DNA of 64,000 nucleotides, taken from the NCBI RefSeq assembly GCF_034669705.1, contig NZ_JAXMOR010000017.1, positions 41,441-105,440 of the forward strand, read 5' to 3'. Below the pieces are notes generated by a model. The model was not told the origin of the DNA. It made no database searches and saw nothing but the letters and a program-made list of their open reading frames with translations. Below, in pieces: positions 1 to 8,356 of this stretch. Each line of letters begins with the position of its first letter. Position 1 is the first letter of the stretch. This DNA comes from Marinovum sp034669705 (GTDB taxonomy: Bacteria; Pseudomonadota; Alphaproteobacteria; Rhodobacterales; Rhodobacteraceae). The position numbers and the translations under genes were made by a program.

Positions 1-1172
1 ACGGCGCGCGGGTCCTCGCCGGCGGCGATCCGCGCCACCAGCACCGCGACCAGCATGGCGATCATGCCATAGCACGCCGTCAGCTCGACCGAATTGCCGT
101 TGATGACGCCGAAACCAAGCCCGCCGAGGGCTGCGGCGATCGGCGCCAGTCGGGTAAAGCTCATCGCGCCGCGCCAGTCGGGCAGGTCCTCGGCACTGAC
201 CGCGGCAAAGCTCTGGCGCCGGGCGATCACATGCACGGTGGCATAGATGCCGAGGTAGAACAGCAGCGCCGGCACCACGCCCGCCAGCGCGATCGACCAG
301 TAGTTCACGCCCACCAGCTCGGCCATGACAAAGGCGGCGGTGCCCATGATCGGCGGCGCCAGCTGGCCGCCGGTCGAGGCGATGGCCTCGACCGCGCCGG
401 CATAGGCGGGCGGGTATTTCAGCCGCTTCATCAGCGGGATGGTGAAATTGCCGGTGGTTGCCACATTGGCCACGGTCGAGCCGTTGATCGCGCCGAAGAA
501 GCCCGAGGCGAAGGTGGCAATCTTGGCCGCGCCGCCGGGCCGCGCGCCGCCGAGCCGGGCCGAGAGATCGAAGAAAGTCTCGCCGGCGCCGGTGTGCAGC
601 AGGATCGCACCGAACAGCACGAAGGCCGCCAGCGTCGTCGAGGCGACATTGACCAGCATCCCCCAGAGGCCGCGGTCCGACAGGAAGATGATTTCGGTCA
701 GGTAGCCGGCGTCAAAGCCGCGATGGCCGAACTGTCCGGGGATCAGGTAGCCGAAAAAGGCATAGCCCACGGCGGCCAGCACGATCAGCGGAAACACCCA
801 GTTCGAGGTCCGCCGCGCCAGTTCCAGCACGCAGACCAGCGTGCCGAAGCCCATCACCATGTCCCGGGTCGTGGCCCAGGGCAGATCGGTCATGATGGTC
901 TCGTAATTGCCGATGATATAGGTCCCCGAGACGGTCACCAGACCGACGATCGCGGCATCGACCGCCATGCCCAGCGGCCGCCAGCGGCTGCCCTCGAACA
1001 GCGGGTTCATCAGCACCGCCAGCGCGACGATGGTCATCACGAAGAGCGACCGCTGCACCAGCGACTCGAAGGGGCCGTTGAACGAGGTGTAGAACACGAA
1101 GGCACCGAGCAGCACGGCGAGCCCGGCAATGCTCGTCTGACGGAGCTTGGTGAGAAACGGAAGTTGGGGCAT
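1..1172 (-). CDS. TRAP transporter fused (4TM/12TM) permease, partial
   Basis: Reading the minus strand from ATG at 1172 gives one open frame that runs off the left window edge with no stop, at least 390 codons. It begins MPQLPFLTKLRQTS and is almost wholly hydrophobic, with many membrane helices. Seen motifs typical of the DctM-like fused TRAP permeases include GFFGAINGSTVANVATTG, then YAGAVEAIASTGGQLAPPIMG. It lies directly downstream of the TAXI binding protein gene at 1245, the standard TAXI-TRAP pair. The family imports organic acids with an ion gradient across the inner membrane, and fused permeases need no separate small subunit. An AAAGGTG sequence precedes the ATG. The C-terminal part lies outside the window; the substrate is unknown. 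Confidence 0.88.
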   Translation of the reverse strand, partial: MPQLPFLTKLRQTSIAGLAVLLGAFVFYTSFNGPFESLVQRSLFVMTIVALAVLMNPLFEGSRWRPLGMAVDAAIVGLVTVSGTYIIGNYETIMTDLPWATTRDMVMGFGTLVCVLELARRTSNWVFPLIVLAAVGYAFFGYLIPGQFGHRGFDAGYLTEIIFLSDRGLWGMLVNVASTTLAAFVLFGAILLHTGAGETFFDLSARLGGARPGGAAKIATFASGFFGAINGSTVANVATTGNFTIPLMKRLKYPPAYAGAVEAIASTGGQLAPPIMGTAAFVMAELVGVNYWSIALAGVVPALLFYLGIYATVHVIARRQSFAAVSAEDLPDWRGAMSFTRLAPIAAALGGLGFGVINGNSVELTACYGMIAMLVAVLVARIAAGEDPRA

Positions 1173-1200
1173 CTCGGCACCTTTGGCAGAGGAAGGTCGA

Positions 1201-1227
1201 GGCGGGGCAGCAGCCTGCCACCCCGCC
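1201..1227 (-). terminator. Intercistronic GC hairpin after TAXI binding-protein gene
   Basis: GGCGGGG (1201-1207) and CCCCGCC (1221-1227) are perfect 7-bp arms, with an inner CAG/CTG pairing. The element lies between the stop of the binding-protein gene (1245) and the start of the permease (1172). No T-run follows, so it is more likely a partial terminator or mRNA 3'-end stabiliser than a full terminator. Confidence 0.5.
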
Positions 1228-1244
1228 CGCATCGATCGGTCGCG

Positions 1245-2213
1245 TTACTTGAGGTGGTCCGGCACGGTCAGGCCGATTTCCTCGTAGTAGCGGATCGCGC
1301 CGGGGTGCAGCGGGCTGGTGGCATATTGCAGCGTCAGCTCGGGCAGGTTGTTGCCCTTGACCGCCGGAAAGGCCGCTTCCTGCTCGGCCATGTTCTCCAT
1401 CACCGCGCGGGTGATGTCATAGGCGGTCTGCTCGTCCATGCCCGGCCGCGCCGACACGCCGATCATGAAGCCCCAGACGGTGTAGGGGCCGGAGTTCTCC
1501 ATCTCGCCGCCGGGCATCTCGACGATCGACAGCTCGGGCAGGTTCTCGCGGATCTTGGCCTCCTGCGCGTCGTCGACGCCCAGCACCTGAAGCGGCGTGA
1601 AGGCCGCGATATCGGTGGTCAGCGCGTCGAACGAGGTGCCGACGGCGCTTTTGACAAAGCCTTCCGAGCGGTCATCCTTGATTGCGTTGGCCTGTTCGCC
1701 ATTGGTGCCGCGCACCCAGTCCGGGGTGATCTCGAGCAGTTCGAACACCTCGAGCGAGGTCGCCTCGGTCGAGGAGCCGCGCATGCCGGGGCCGAATTTC
1801 TGACCGTCGAGCGCCGCCAGCTCGGTGATCCCGGCATCGCGGCGCACCACGACGTTCTGCGGCGCCAGCGAATAGGCCCAGAGCAGCTTGGACTCGACCG
1901 GCCGGCCGTCGAACGACTTCACCCCGTTATAGGCGTGGTACAGCGTCGAGGTGGTGATCAGCCCGATATCCAGCTGGTCGCGCGCCATCCGCTTGAGGTT
2001 GTCGACCGTGGCGCCGGTTTCCACCACCGAGGCCTGGTAGCCATCGGGATAGGCGCTGTTCACGATCTTCGCCAGCGAGGCGAAATAAGCATAATGCGCG
2101 CTTTGCGAGTTGGTCGCGCCAAAGGCGAGCCGGGTTTCCGCCGCCGCCGGCAGGCTGGCCGCCAGGCCGGCCAGGGTGAGCGCTGCGGTCGAAAGCAATT
2201 TGGTGACTGTCAT
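1245..2213 (-). CDS. TAXI-family TRAP transporter solute-binding protein
   Basis: The 322-residue product starts with a Sec signal peptide (about residues 1-25, ending SLPAAA) and continues AETRLAFGATNSQSAHYAYF, the usual opening of TAXI (TRAP-associated extracytoplasmic) proteins. The near C-terminal LHPGAIRYYEEIGL is also typical of the family. It should work in the periplasm, delivering an organic anion to the fused permease encoded downstream at 1172. A strong ribosome site (AAGGGAGG) precedes the ATG. A LacI gene lies just upstream in the same orientation, and a palindrome matching one upstream of that LacI gene sits at 2310-2324, so regulation by that repressor is likely. The substrate cannot be read from sequence. 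Confidence 0.9.
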   Translation of the reverse strand: MTVTKLLSTAALTLAGLAASLPAAAETRLAFGATNSQSAHYAYFASLAKIVNSAYPDGYQASVVETGATVDNLKRMARDQLDIGLITTSTLYHAYNGVKSFDGRPVESKLLWAYSLAPQNVVVRRDAGITELAALDGQKFGPGMRGSSTEATSLEVFELLEITPDWVRGTNGEQANAIKDDRSEGFVKSAVGTSFDALTTDIAAFTPLQVLGVDDAQEAKIRENLPELSIVEMPGGEMENSGPYTVWGFMIGVSARPGMDEQTAYDITRAVMENMAEQEAAFPAVKGNNLPELTLQYATSPLHPGAIRYYEEIGLTVPDHLK

Positions 2214-2309
2214 GTCGAACCTCCCTTGAACATGAACCGCCCATCCATCGGGCGTCTGTCAGCGGAGGAGCCATGAAACCGGGCATCTGTGCAAGAGCTG
2301 CCAAGGTTC

Positions 2310-2324
2310 ATGAAATTTTTTCAT
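2310..2324. promoter_or_regulatory. Candidate LacI-type operator, copy 1
   Basis: ATGAAA-TTT-TTTCAT is a perfect inverted repeat with 6-bp arms, upstream of the TAXI binding-protein gene and touching the LacI stop codon. The same architecture (core TGAAA, three bases, TTTCA) recurs at 3336-3350 upstream of the LacI gene itself. Confidence 0.6.
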
Positions 2325-3304
2325 CAGCCGCTTTCGCGCTCCTGCATCTCGCCCTGCAGGACCCGGATATCGCCCGTCGTGAGCGTCGCATCGGCGCTGG
2401 TGAGGATATCGACCGCCTGCCGCAGCATCCGCCGCAGCGGCTGGCGCACGGTGGTCAGCCGATAGGCCTCCCAAGCAGCCATGGGGATGTCGTCGAAGCC
2501 GATCACCGCGATGTCGTCTGGCACCGTGACGCCCTTGATCCGGGCCGCGTCGAGCAGGGCGATGGCCATGATATCATTGGCACAAAACACCGCGTCCGGC
2601 AGCGGCCGCCGGGCCAGAAGCTCCTGCCCGACGCGAAACGCCTGGCTGTAGTCGAAGCCGCCGTCGTATTGCGCGACAATGCCCGCGCCGGCCTCTTCCA
2701 GCTGGTCGCGAAAGCCGCGCATCCGCTCGAGATGGGTCGAGGTATCGCGCCGGCCGCCGACAAAGGCGATCCGCTGACGCCCCTGGGCCAGGAACCGCGC
2801 CGCGATCTGGCGCGCGCCGCCGTAGTTGTCGCAACAGACCGCCATCATGCGGCTGTCGGATTGCACCCGGTTGAGCAGCACCGCCGGCATGCCATTGGCC
2901 CGGCAGGAGCGTGCGAGTTGAGAGGTCATGGTCGAGCTGGCGAGAATCACCCCTTCGGTGCGGAAGTCGAGCACCTGCCGCATCACCGTGTCGACCTCGT
3001 CGGCGGAGGAGACGACATGCACGATGGCGCGCAGCCCGCGCTCGGGCAATTGCCGCACCAGCTCGTCCACCGTGCCGGGATAGAACGGGTTGTGCAGCTC
3101 GCTGACCACCAGGGCGATGGTGTTGGTGGCCTGCTGCGACAGCACCTTGTCGACGCTGCTGACGAAACCCAGCTCGGCGGCGGCGGCAAAGATCGCCTTG
3201 CGCTTGGCCTCGGCGATCGAGGCATCCGCCCGATAGGCCCGCGACACCGCCGACACCGACACCCCGGCCCGCGCGGCCACCTCCTTGGCAGTGATCTTTT
3301 TCAT
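2324..3304 (-). CDS. LacI-family transcriptional regulator
   Basis: The 326-residue product opens with a LacI helix-turn-helix (ITAKEVAARAGVSVSAVSRA, residues 4-23) and continues as a periplasmic-binding-protein-like ligand domain, including IALVVSELHNPFYPG and VIGFDDIPMAAWEAYRLTTV near the C-terminus. The length is normal for the family. It sits between the TAXI-TRAP genes and a sulfatase, all on the minus strand. Matching palindromes upstream of its own start and of the TAXI gene suggest autoregulation and control of the transporter. The ligand is unknown; a sugar or sugar acid is usual for this family. Confidence 0.92.
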   Translation of the reverse strand: MKKITAKEVAARAGVSVSAVSRAYRADASIAEAKRKAIFAAAAELGFVSSVDKVLSQQATNTIALVVSELHNPFYPGTVDELVRQLPERGLRAIVHVVSSADEVDTVMRQVLDFRTEGVILASSTMTSQLARSCRANGMPAVLLNRVQSDSRMMAVCCDNYGGARQIAARFLAQGRQRIAFVGGRRDTSTHLERMRGFRDQLEEAGAGIVAQYDGGFDYSQAFRVGQELLARRPLPDAVFCANDIMAIALLDAARIKGVTVPDDIAVIGFDDIPMAAWEAYRLTTVRQPLRRMLRQAVDILTSADATLTTGDIRVLQGEMQERESG

Positions 3305-3335
3305 GCCGCCAGCTGTAGCGGGATTTCAGGCGACT

Positions 3336-3350
3336 GTGAAATAGTTTCAC
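3336..3350. promoter_or_regulatory. Candidate LacI-type operator, copy 2
   Basis: GTGAAA-TAG-TTTCAC is a perfect inverted repeat 32 bases upstream of the LacI start codon. It shares the TGAAA-N3-TTTCA core with the site at 2310-2324. Confidence 0.6.
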
Positions 3351-3390
3351 GCTGTCGGTACAGGTGGTCGGGCGAGGCACGCATGGGCGC

Positions 3391-3413
3391 GGACAGGAGC
3401 GCGTTGCCTGTCC
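3391..3413 (-). terminator. Hairpin downstream of sulfatase gene
   Basis: GGACAGG (3391-3397) and CCTGTCC (3407-3413) are perfect 7-bp arms around a 9-base loop, 45 bases beyond the sulfatase stop on the minus strand and upstream of the LacI promoter region. GC-rich flanks could extend the stem. There is no clear T-run. Confidence 0.45.
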
Positions 3414-3457
3414 CCTCCGCGCGCCCGCGTTCTGACGACACGGGATCCCGCCGCGGT

Positions 3458-4930
3458 CTATTCGGCCGCGAGGGACGGGCGCTGGCCGTCGGGCATGTCC
3501 CACCTGTGGCTCTCTGACGGTCCGGTCCTGCGGGCCCAGTCCGCCAGCAGGGCGGCATCGCGGTCGCGTTGGCCCAATGCGCGGGCGATCTCGTCGGGGT
3601 TCCAGTCCGCCAGCACCGCTGTCAGCAGCGCCGCACGCACCGGCGCATGGGCGGGGTCGGCGGCCAGATCGGTCTGTTCCTGCGGGTCGGCCTCAAGGTC
3701 AAAGAGCTCTGGCGGGTAGCCGTGGTAGTAGCACAGCTTGTAGCGGCCGCGGCGGATCATCCGGCTGACCGAAGGGTGCGGGCGCGCGTAGCTGTCGCGG
3801 GTGCCGACGCAGTATTCCGAGACCACCGCGTCGCGCCAGGGCGCATCGGGATCGGCGGCCAGCGGCAGCAGGCTGTCGCCGCCGCCGCTCCAGGCGCCCT
3901 GCGCCGCGTCGAGCATCGTGGCGGCCAGATCCGTCAGGCTGACCGGGGCGCTGCGCCTGTGGCCCGCCGGCAGCCTCGCCGGCCAGTTCAGGATCAGCGG
4001 GACACCCGCCGACTCCTCGTAGAACGTGTGCTTCCAGAAGAGATCGCGGTTGCCCAGGTGGTCGCCGTGGTCCGAGGCGTAGATGACCAGCGTGTTCTCG
4101 CGCAGCCCCGCCGCCTCCAGCGCCTCGAGCACCTGGCCGAGATGGGTGTCCAGCCGCTGCACCATACCCCAGTAGGCCTGGCGCGACCGGGCGACCTCGG
4201 CCTCGTCCAGCCGGTCGATGTCGCAGATGTCGCGCCATTCGCGGTGCCAGAGGTGCTCGTCCTCGCCGGGGTGGGCGCGCGCGGGCGGTGCCACCTTGCC
4301 CTTCATCGCGGCGTGGTCCTCGGGGTCGGCGACATAGGGCGGATGCGGCAGCATGAACCCCAGCGTCATGTGAAAGGCCTCTGTCGCGCCGCCCTGCTGG
4401 CGCCGGCCTTCCGCCGTGAGCCAGTCCACCGCCGCCGCGGTCGCGTCGCGATCCTTGAGGTCATAGGCATTCACCCCCGGGCCGGACAGGCTGAGGCTGA
4501 CGGCGTTGGGCCCCGACGTGCCGGACAGCGCGCCATGGTCGAAGGTGGGGTTGCCGGGCCAGTTGGCCGAGTGGTCACCCACCCGCCGTTCCGCGAAGCC
4601 GTGCAGCTGGTCCGGCCCGATGAAGTGCATGCGGCCGATCAGCGCCGTCCGGTAGCCCGCCGCCCCCAGCGCATGGGTATAGGTCGGGGTGCCGGAATTC
4701 AGCACGTCGCCGTTCAGCCAGCAGCGGTTTTCATGCGGCTGGCGACCGGTCATCAGCGACATGCGGCTGGGCCCGCAAATCGGCGAGGCGCAATAGGCGC
4801 TGTCGAAGACAACGCCGCCCGCGGCCAGCCGGTCTAGGTGGGGCGTGGCGCCGGTGGTGTCGCCATAGCAGCCCAGCGCCTCTTTCGAATGCTGGTCTGA
4901 CAGGATGAAGAGGATGTTGGGCGGGGTCAT
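3458..4930 (-). CDS. Sulfatase (type I, formylglycine-dependent)
   Basis: The 490-residue product has the alkaline-phosphatase-fold sulfatase layout. An N-terminal metal site lies in NILFILSDQHSKEALGCYGD, the Cys-x-Pro-x-Arg modification motif is CGPSRMSLMTGR with Cys52, and a second metal motif reads YASDHGDHLGNRDLFWKHTF. Cys52 is expected to be converted to formylglycine by a modifying enzyme not found in this window. No signal peptide is evident (MTPPNILFIL), so a cytoplasmic enzyme acting on an imported sulfate ester is likely. A GAAGGA site precedes the ATG. The gene lies between LacI and GntR genes. Some phosphonate or phosphodiester hydrolases share this fold, so sulfate-ester specificity is a family inference. 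Confidence 0.9.
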   Translation of the reverse strand: MTPPNILFILSDQHSKEALGCYGDTTGATPHLDRLAAGGVVFDSAYCASPICGPSRMSLMTGRQPHENRCWLNGDVLNSGTPTYTHALGAAGYRTALIGRMHFIGPDQLHGFAERRVGDHSANWPGNPTFDHGALSGTSGPNAVSLSLSGPGVNAYDLKDRDATAAAVDWLTAEGRRQQGGATEAFHMTLGFMLPHPPYVADPEDHAAMKGKVAPPARAHPGEDEHLWHREWRDICDIDRLDEAEVARSRQAYWGMVQRLDTHLGQVLEALEAAGLRENTLVIYASDHGDHLGNRDLFWKHTFYEESAGVPLILNWPARLPAGHRRSAPVSLTDLAATMLDAAQGAWSGGGDSLLPLAADPDAPWRDAVVSEYCVGTRDSYARPHPSVSRMIRRGRYKLCYYHGYPPELFDLEADPQEQTDLAADPAHAPVRAALLTAVLADWNPDEIARALGQRDRDAALLADWARRTGPSESHRWDMPDGQRPSLAAE

Positions 4931-4953
4931 GGAAGGTCCTTCGTGCAGGCGGG

Positions 4954-5643
4954 TCAGCCACCGATGATGCGGTGCGTCGACAGTTTGAAATGCGCCTTCA
5001 GCGCTTGCGCGGCGCCGTCGGCATCGCGGGCCGCGACCCGGTCGAGGATGGCGAGATGTTCGTCGATGGTGTCGGTGATCTGGGCGCGGGTGAACTGCTG
5101 GCGGTGGACCATCTGGGCCAAAGTGACGTTGTCCATGATCCGCTCATAGGTGCGGATGATCGTCGGATTGCCGAGGGCCGCGACCATCGCCAGATGGAAC
5201 GGCCGGTCGAAATGCTCGGTGGAATAGTTCTTGATCTGCATGGGCTTGCTTTGCAGTTCATCCCGCAGGGCGCGGTGCTGTTCGGTCTCTTCGCGAATCC
5301 AGTCCTCGCTGGCGGAGATCGTGAAGCTCTCGATCGCGCTGAGCTCGATCATCGAGCGGAACTGCAGGTTCTCGCGGATGAAGGAGAGATCGGGATAGAT
5401 GATGGTGATGCCGGCGCGGTGCCGGACCTCGATCAGCCCCTGATCCTCGAGCAGGACCAGAAGCTCGCGCAGCGGGGTCAGCGACACGCCCAGCATTTCG
5501 GCCAGATCGTTCTGCGTCACCGTGGAGCCGGCCACCAGTGTGCCGTTCAGAAGGTGCTGGCGGAACCGTTCGCCGGCAAGGGTCCGTTTCTTGTCGCCTT
5601 GGTCGTCGGCGTCAAGCGGCGCACCCGGTTTCGCAAATGCCAT
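4954..5643 (-). CDS. GntR-family regulator, FCD (FadR-like) subfamily
   Basis: I chose ATG at 5643 (MAFAKPGAPL, 229 residues) because GAGAGGGA lies just upstream; an in-frame extension to 5712 lacks a comparable site. Residues about 20-85 form the winged helix (LNGTLVAGSTVTQNDLAEML then VSLTPLRELLVLLEDQGLIE). The rest is the all-helical FCD effector domain with its usual His and Asp ligands (FHLAMVAALGNP; DEHLAILDRVAARD). It is divergent from the dehydratase/ABC operon at 5858, with 23 bases between its stop and the sulfatase start, so it may control both. The effector is probably a sugar acid or other carboxylate. Confidence 0.88.
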   Translation of the reverse strand: MAFAKPGAPLDADDQGDKKRTLAGERFRQHLLNGTLVAGSTVTQNDLAEMLGVSLTPLRELLVLLEDQGLIEVRHRAGITIIYPDLSFIRENLQFRSMIELSAIESFTISASEDWIREETEQHRALRDELQSKPMQIKNYSTEHFDRPFHLAMVAALGNPTIIRTYERIMDNVTLAQMVHRQQFTRAQITDTIDEHLAILDRVAARDADGAAQALKAHFKLSTHRIIGG

Positions 5644-5682
5644 GCCCGTTCCCTCTCGCGGATAGAATATTTTATACGGCGA

Positions 5683-5847
5683 GTTAGATATCATCAGTAG
5701 AGGCCCTGTCAACCGTAGGTGAGCGAAGTTCGCGTGTTTTCGCGCCCAAAATCTATGAAAACACCGTACAATGCCGTTTAACAGGCGTTAATAAAATAAG
5801 TTGACAGGTTATTGAGCACATCCTACCAATGGTTGAAAATATCTAAC
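5683..5847. promoter_or_regulatory. Inverted pair of 9-bp sites in divergent promoter region
   Basis: GTTAGATAT (5683-5691) and its reverse complement ATATCTAAC (5839-5847) sit at the two ends of the 214-bp divergent region. One is 40 bases upstream of the GntR start and the other 11 bases upstream of the dehydratase start. They are plausible binding sites for the FCD-GntR protein at both promoters. Confidence 0.4.
5801..5829 (+). promoter_or_regulatory. Putative sigma-70 promoter for dehydratase/ABC operon
   Basis: TTGACA (5801-5806), a 17-base spacer and TACCAA (5824-5829) lie in an AT-rich stretch upstream of the GTG start at 5858. The -35 is perfect and the -10 is weak. Confidence 0.45.
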
Positions 5848-5857
5848 GGAGACTGTC

Positions 5858-6982
5858 GTGAAGATTACGAAGTTTGATTGCTGGGTTGTGGAAGAGGATG
5901 CCGGGCCGCGGTTCGGCTGGCGCGACGGTCTGCCAGGCTCGCATGGCGAATATCCCGGCGCCTCCACGACCCGGAACGCCATCGTCCGGATGGAGACCGA
6001 CAGCGGCACCTTCGGGGCGGTCAAGATCCGCCGCGGCGATGCGGTCGCCGATCTTGTCCGTCGCCGGTTCCATCATTTCATCGGGGACAACCCGCTGCTG
6101 ACCGAGAAGCTCTGGACCAAGGTCTGGGAGGTCGACCGCGTCGAAGAGATTCACATGAACCTGCTGGGCCTGCTCGACCTGCTGTGCTGGGACGTGAAAT
6201 CCAAGACCGCCGGCCTGCCGATCTATCAGATGCTGGGCGGCGCCGACCCGGTGGTGCCGGCCTATGCCTCGACCGTGACCTGGCCGACGCTCGAGGACTA
6301 CGAGCGGCACATCAAGCTGTGCATGGATGCCGGCTTCACCGCCTTCAAGCTGCACGCCTGGGGCGATGTGAAGCGCGATATCGAGCTGTCGCGGGCGCTG
6401 CGCCGCTGGACCGGGCCAGAGGCCGACCTGATGTTCGACGGTTCGGCCGGCTGGGACTATGTCGATGCGCTGAAGGTCGGCCTGGCGCTGCAGGACGAGG
6501 GGTTCCTCTGGTACGAGGAGCCGATGCGCGAGTTCCACCTCGGCTCCTACAGCAAGCTCTGCGAGAAACTGACGATCCCGGTTCTCGCGGCCGAGACCTC
6601 TGACGGCGTGCACTGGAACATGGCGAGCTGGATCGAGGCGGGCGCGCTGGACATGACCCGCGTGTCGTCGTTCTTCAAGGGCGGCTTCACCGGGGCGATG
6701 AAGATCGCGCATATGTCGGACGCCTTCGGGATGCGGGCCCAGGTGCACGGGATGGGGCTGGAGAACGCGCAGATCTGCGCCGCCATTCCCAACAACGACT
6801 ATTACGAACAACTGGTGATGAACCCAGAGCAGATCGCCGGGCTCGGCGACGCCGGGCCGCTGTCGATCGTCGACGGCAAGCTGACCGTCAGCGACGCGCC
6901 GGGCATCGGCTACGAGATCGACTGGGACGAGGTCGCCGCGACCCATGTCCACCACGTCGAGGTCAATGCGCACCATTTCTGA
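5858..6982 (+). CDS. Mandelate racemase/enolase-superfamily enzyme (probable sugar-acid dehydratase)
   Basis: The 374-residue product starts with GTG (MKITKFDCWVVEEDAG) after AACGGAGA. It has an N-terminal capping domain and a TIM barrel carrying the superfamily metal ligands: Asp in LMFDGSAGW, Glu in WYEEP and Glu in AAETSDG. The barrel Lys motif reads FKLHAWGD (Lys-x-His rather than Lys-x-Lys). A later His in QVHGMGLENA may be the second acid/base. The family abstracts the proton alpha to a carboxylate with Mg2+, most often dehydrating sugar acids. It is first in an operon with a sugar ABC importer (47 bases to the next gene) and opposite a GntR regulator, which supports catabolism of an imported aldonic or uronic acid. 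The exact substrate is unknown. Confidence 0.87.
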   Translation: MKITKFDCWVVEEDAGPRFGWRDGLPGSHGEYPGASTTRNAIVRMETDSGTFGAVKIRRGDAVADLVRRRFHHFIGDNPLLTEKLWTKVWEVDRVEEIHMNLLGLLDLLCWDVKSKTAGLPIYQMLGGADPVVPAYASTVTWPTLEDYERHIKLCMDAGFTAFKLHAWGDVKRDIELSRALRRWTGPEADLMFDGSAGWDYVDALKVGLALQDEGFLWYEEPMREFHLGSYSKLCEKLTIPVLAAETSDGVHWNMASWIEAGALDMTRVSSFFKGGFTGAMKIAHMSDAFGMRAQVHGMGLENAQICAAIPNNDYYEQLVMNPEQIAGLGDAGPLSIVDGKLTVSDAPGIGYEIDWDEVAATHVHHVEVNAHHF

Positions 6983-7029
6983 CAGCCGCGACACCGGGCT
7001 GCGACAGGACTTTCACAGGGAGGAAAACG

Positions 7030-8289
7030 ATGAGTACTGCAATGAACAGACGCGCCGTGCTGAAGGCGGGCGCCGCATTCGCCGGCACCGCAGCCTTGGC
7101 ACCCACGACGCTGCGGGCCGAGAGGGCCGCGATCAACTACTGGCACACCTTTACCGGCCAGCTGGAATTCGGTGCGCTGACCAACACGGTCATGCCGATG
7201 TTCGCCAAGGCGCATCCCGAGGTGAGCCTGGAGCAGGAGCCTATTCCGAACTCGGAATTCATGGCCAAGATGACCGCCGCCGTGGTCTCTGACAGCAAGC
7301 CCGACACCTCGATGCTCGCCTCCGAACGCTTTGCCGACCTGCATGCGATGGGCGCGCTGACGGACATCACCGACCGGGTCGAAAGCTGGGAACGGCGCGG
7401 CGATTTCGACGACTCGCGCTTTGCCAGCGTGACCGATTCCGAGGGCCGGATCTATGGTGTGCCGGCCTTTGCCTTCGTCGACTGGATGTATTACCGCAAG
7501 GACTGGTTCGAAGAGGCCGGCATCGCACCGCCCACCACGATGGAAGAGATGCGTGCCGCCGCCATCGCGCTGACGGACCCGGCAAAGGGACGCTACGGCT
7601 TTGGCATGCGCGGCGCCGCCGGCGGCCAGCATTACATCGGCAACATTCTGGAATCCTTCGGATCTCCGGTGCAGCGGGCCGATGGCAGCGTCGGGCTTGA
7701 CCGCGACAAGGCGATCGAGGCGATGGATTGGTATGCCGGCCTCTATACCCGTGACAAGGTGGCCCCCGAAAGCGCCCCGAACGACGGCTTCCGGCAGATC
7801 ATGGAGGCGTTCAAGACCGGCCAGACGGCAATGCTGTGGCACCACACCGGCTCGCTGCGGTCGATCTCCGAGCATCTGGAGCTGGGCGAGGAATTCGCCA
7901 CCCTGCCGATGCCCGCGGGGCCGGCGGCCCGGGTGGCGCGGCTGGGCTATGCCAGTCACGCCATCACCAATGAACGCAATGCGGATACTGCCTGGGAATG
8001 GCTGAAGTTCTGGGGCGAGCCGGATGTCGCGGTCGCGTTCCTCGATGCCACCGGCTATTTCCCGGCCTCCACCGCGGCGGCCAACGACGAGCGCATCGTC
8101 AGCAACCCGATCTATGCGCCGGCGGTCGAGACCCTGGGCTTCGGCGTGCCGCATCCCAGCTTCCCGGGCTATGCCGGCTGGTCCGAGAACGTGGCGCTTG
8201 CCGCCTTCCAGCAGATCCTCATCGGCAGTGCGACGGCGGAACAGGCCGTCGACGAGATGATCGCCGAGCTCGACCGCGCGATCAACTGA
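7030..8289 (+). CDS. Sugar ABC transporter substrate-binding protein (Tat-exported)
   Basis: The 419-residue product starts after GGGAGGAAAACG. The N-terminus carries a twin-arginine signal, NRRAVLKAGAAFAGTAALAP, ending near LRAE at about residue 31. The mature part is a family 1 extracellular solute-binding protein (INYWHTFTGQLEFGALTN; LWHHTGSLRSISEHLELG). It should capture a carbohydrate or glycerol-phosphate-like compound in the periplasm and hand it to the permeases encoded at 8357 and 9318. A perfect 8-bp hairpin follows the stop. Its place after the enolase-superfamily gene suggests that enzyme acts on the imported compound. Confidence 0.92.
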   Translation: MSTAMNRRAVLKAGAAFAGTAALAPTTLRAERAAINYWHTFTGQLEFGALTNTVMPMFAKAHPEVSLEQEPIPNSEFMAKMTAAVVSDSKPDTSMLASERFADLHAMGALTDITDRVESWERRGDFDDSRFASVTDSEGRIYGVPAFAFVDWMYYRKDWFEEAGIAPPTTMEEMRAAAIALTDPAKGRYGFGMRGAAGGQHYIGNILESFGSPVQRADGSVGLDRDKAIEAMDWYAGLYTRDKVAPESAPNDGFRQIMEAFKTGQTAMLWHHTGSLRSISEHLELGEEFATLPMPAGPAARVARLGYASHAITNERNADTAWEWLKFWGEPDVAVAFLDATGYFPASTAAANDERIVSNPIYAPAVETLGFGVPHPSFPGYAGWSENVALAAFQQILIGSATAEQAVDEMIAELDRAIN

Positions 8290-8301
8290 CCCTTTGTCCG
8301 T

Positions 8302-8323
8302 CCGGCGCCGTGCCAGGCGCCGG
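8302..8323 (+). terminator. Intercistronic GC hairpin after binding-protein gene
   Basis: CCGGCGCC (8302-8309), loop GTGCCA and GGCGCCGG (8316-8323) form a perfect 8-bp stem between the binding-protein stop and the permease start, with no T-run. It probably lowers permease expression relative to the binding protein. Confidence 0.55.
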
Positions 8324-8356
8324 TCGGACCCTGACTGATCGGGATACGACATCACC

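Noticed and set aside
231..2276. Long plus-strand open frame opposite the first TRAP genes
   Set aside because: It is the reverse-complement shadow of the TRAP permease and TAXI genes. Its translation is rich in His, Arg, Gly and Gln with no domain, and the minus-strand genes are clear.
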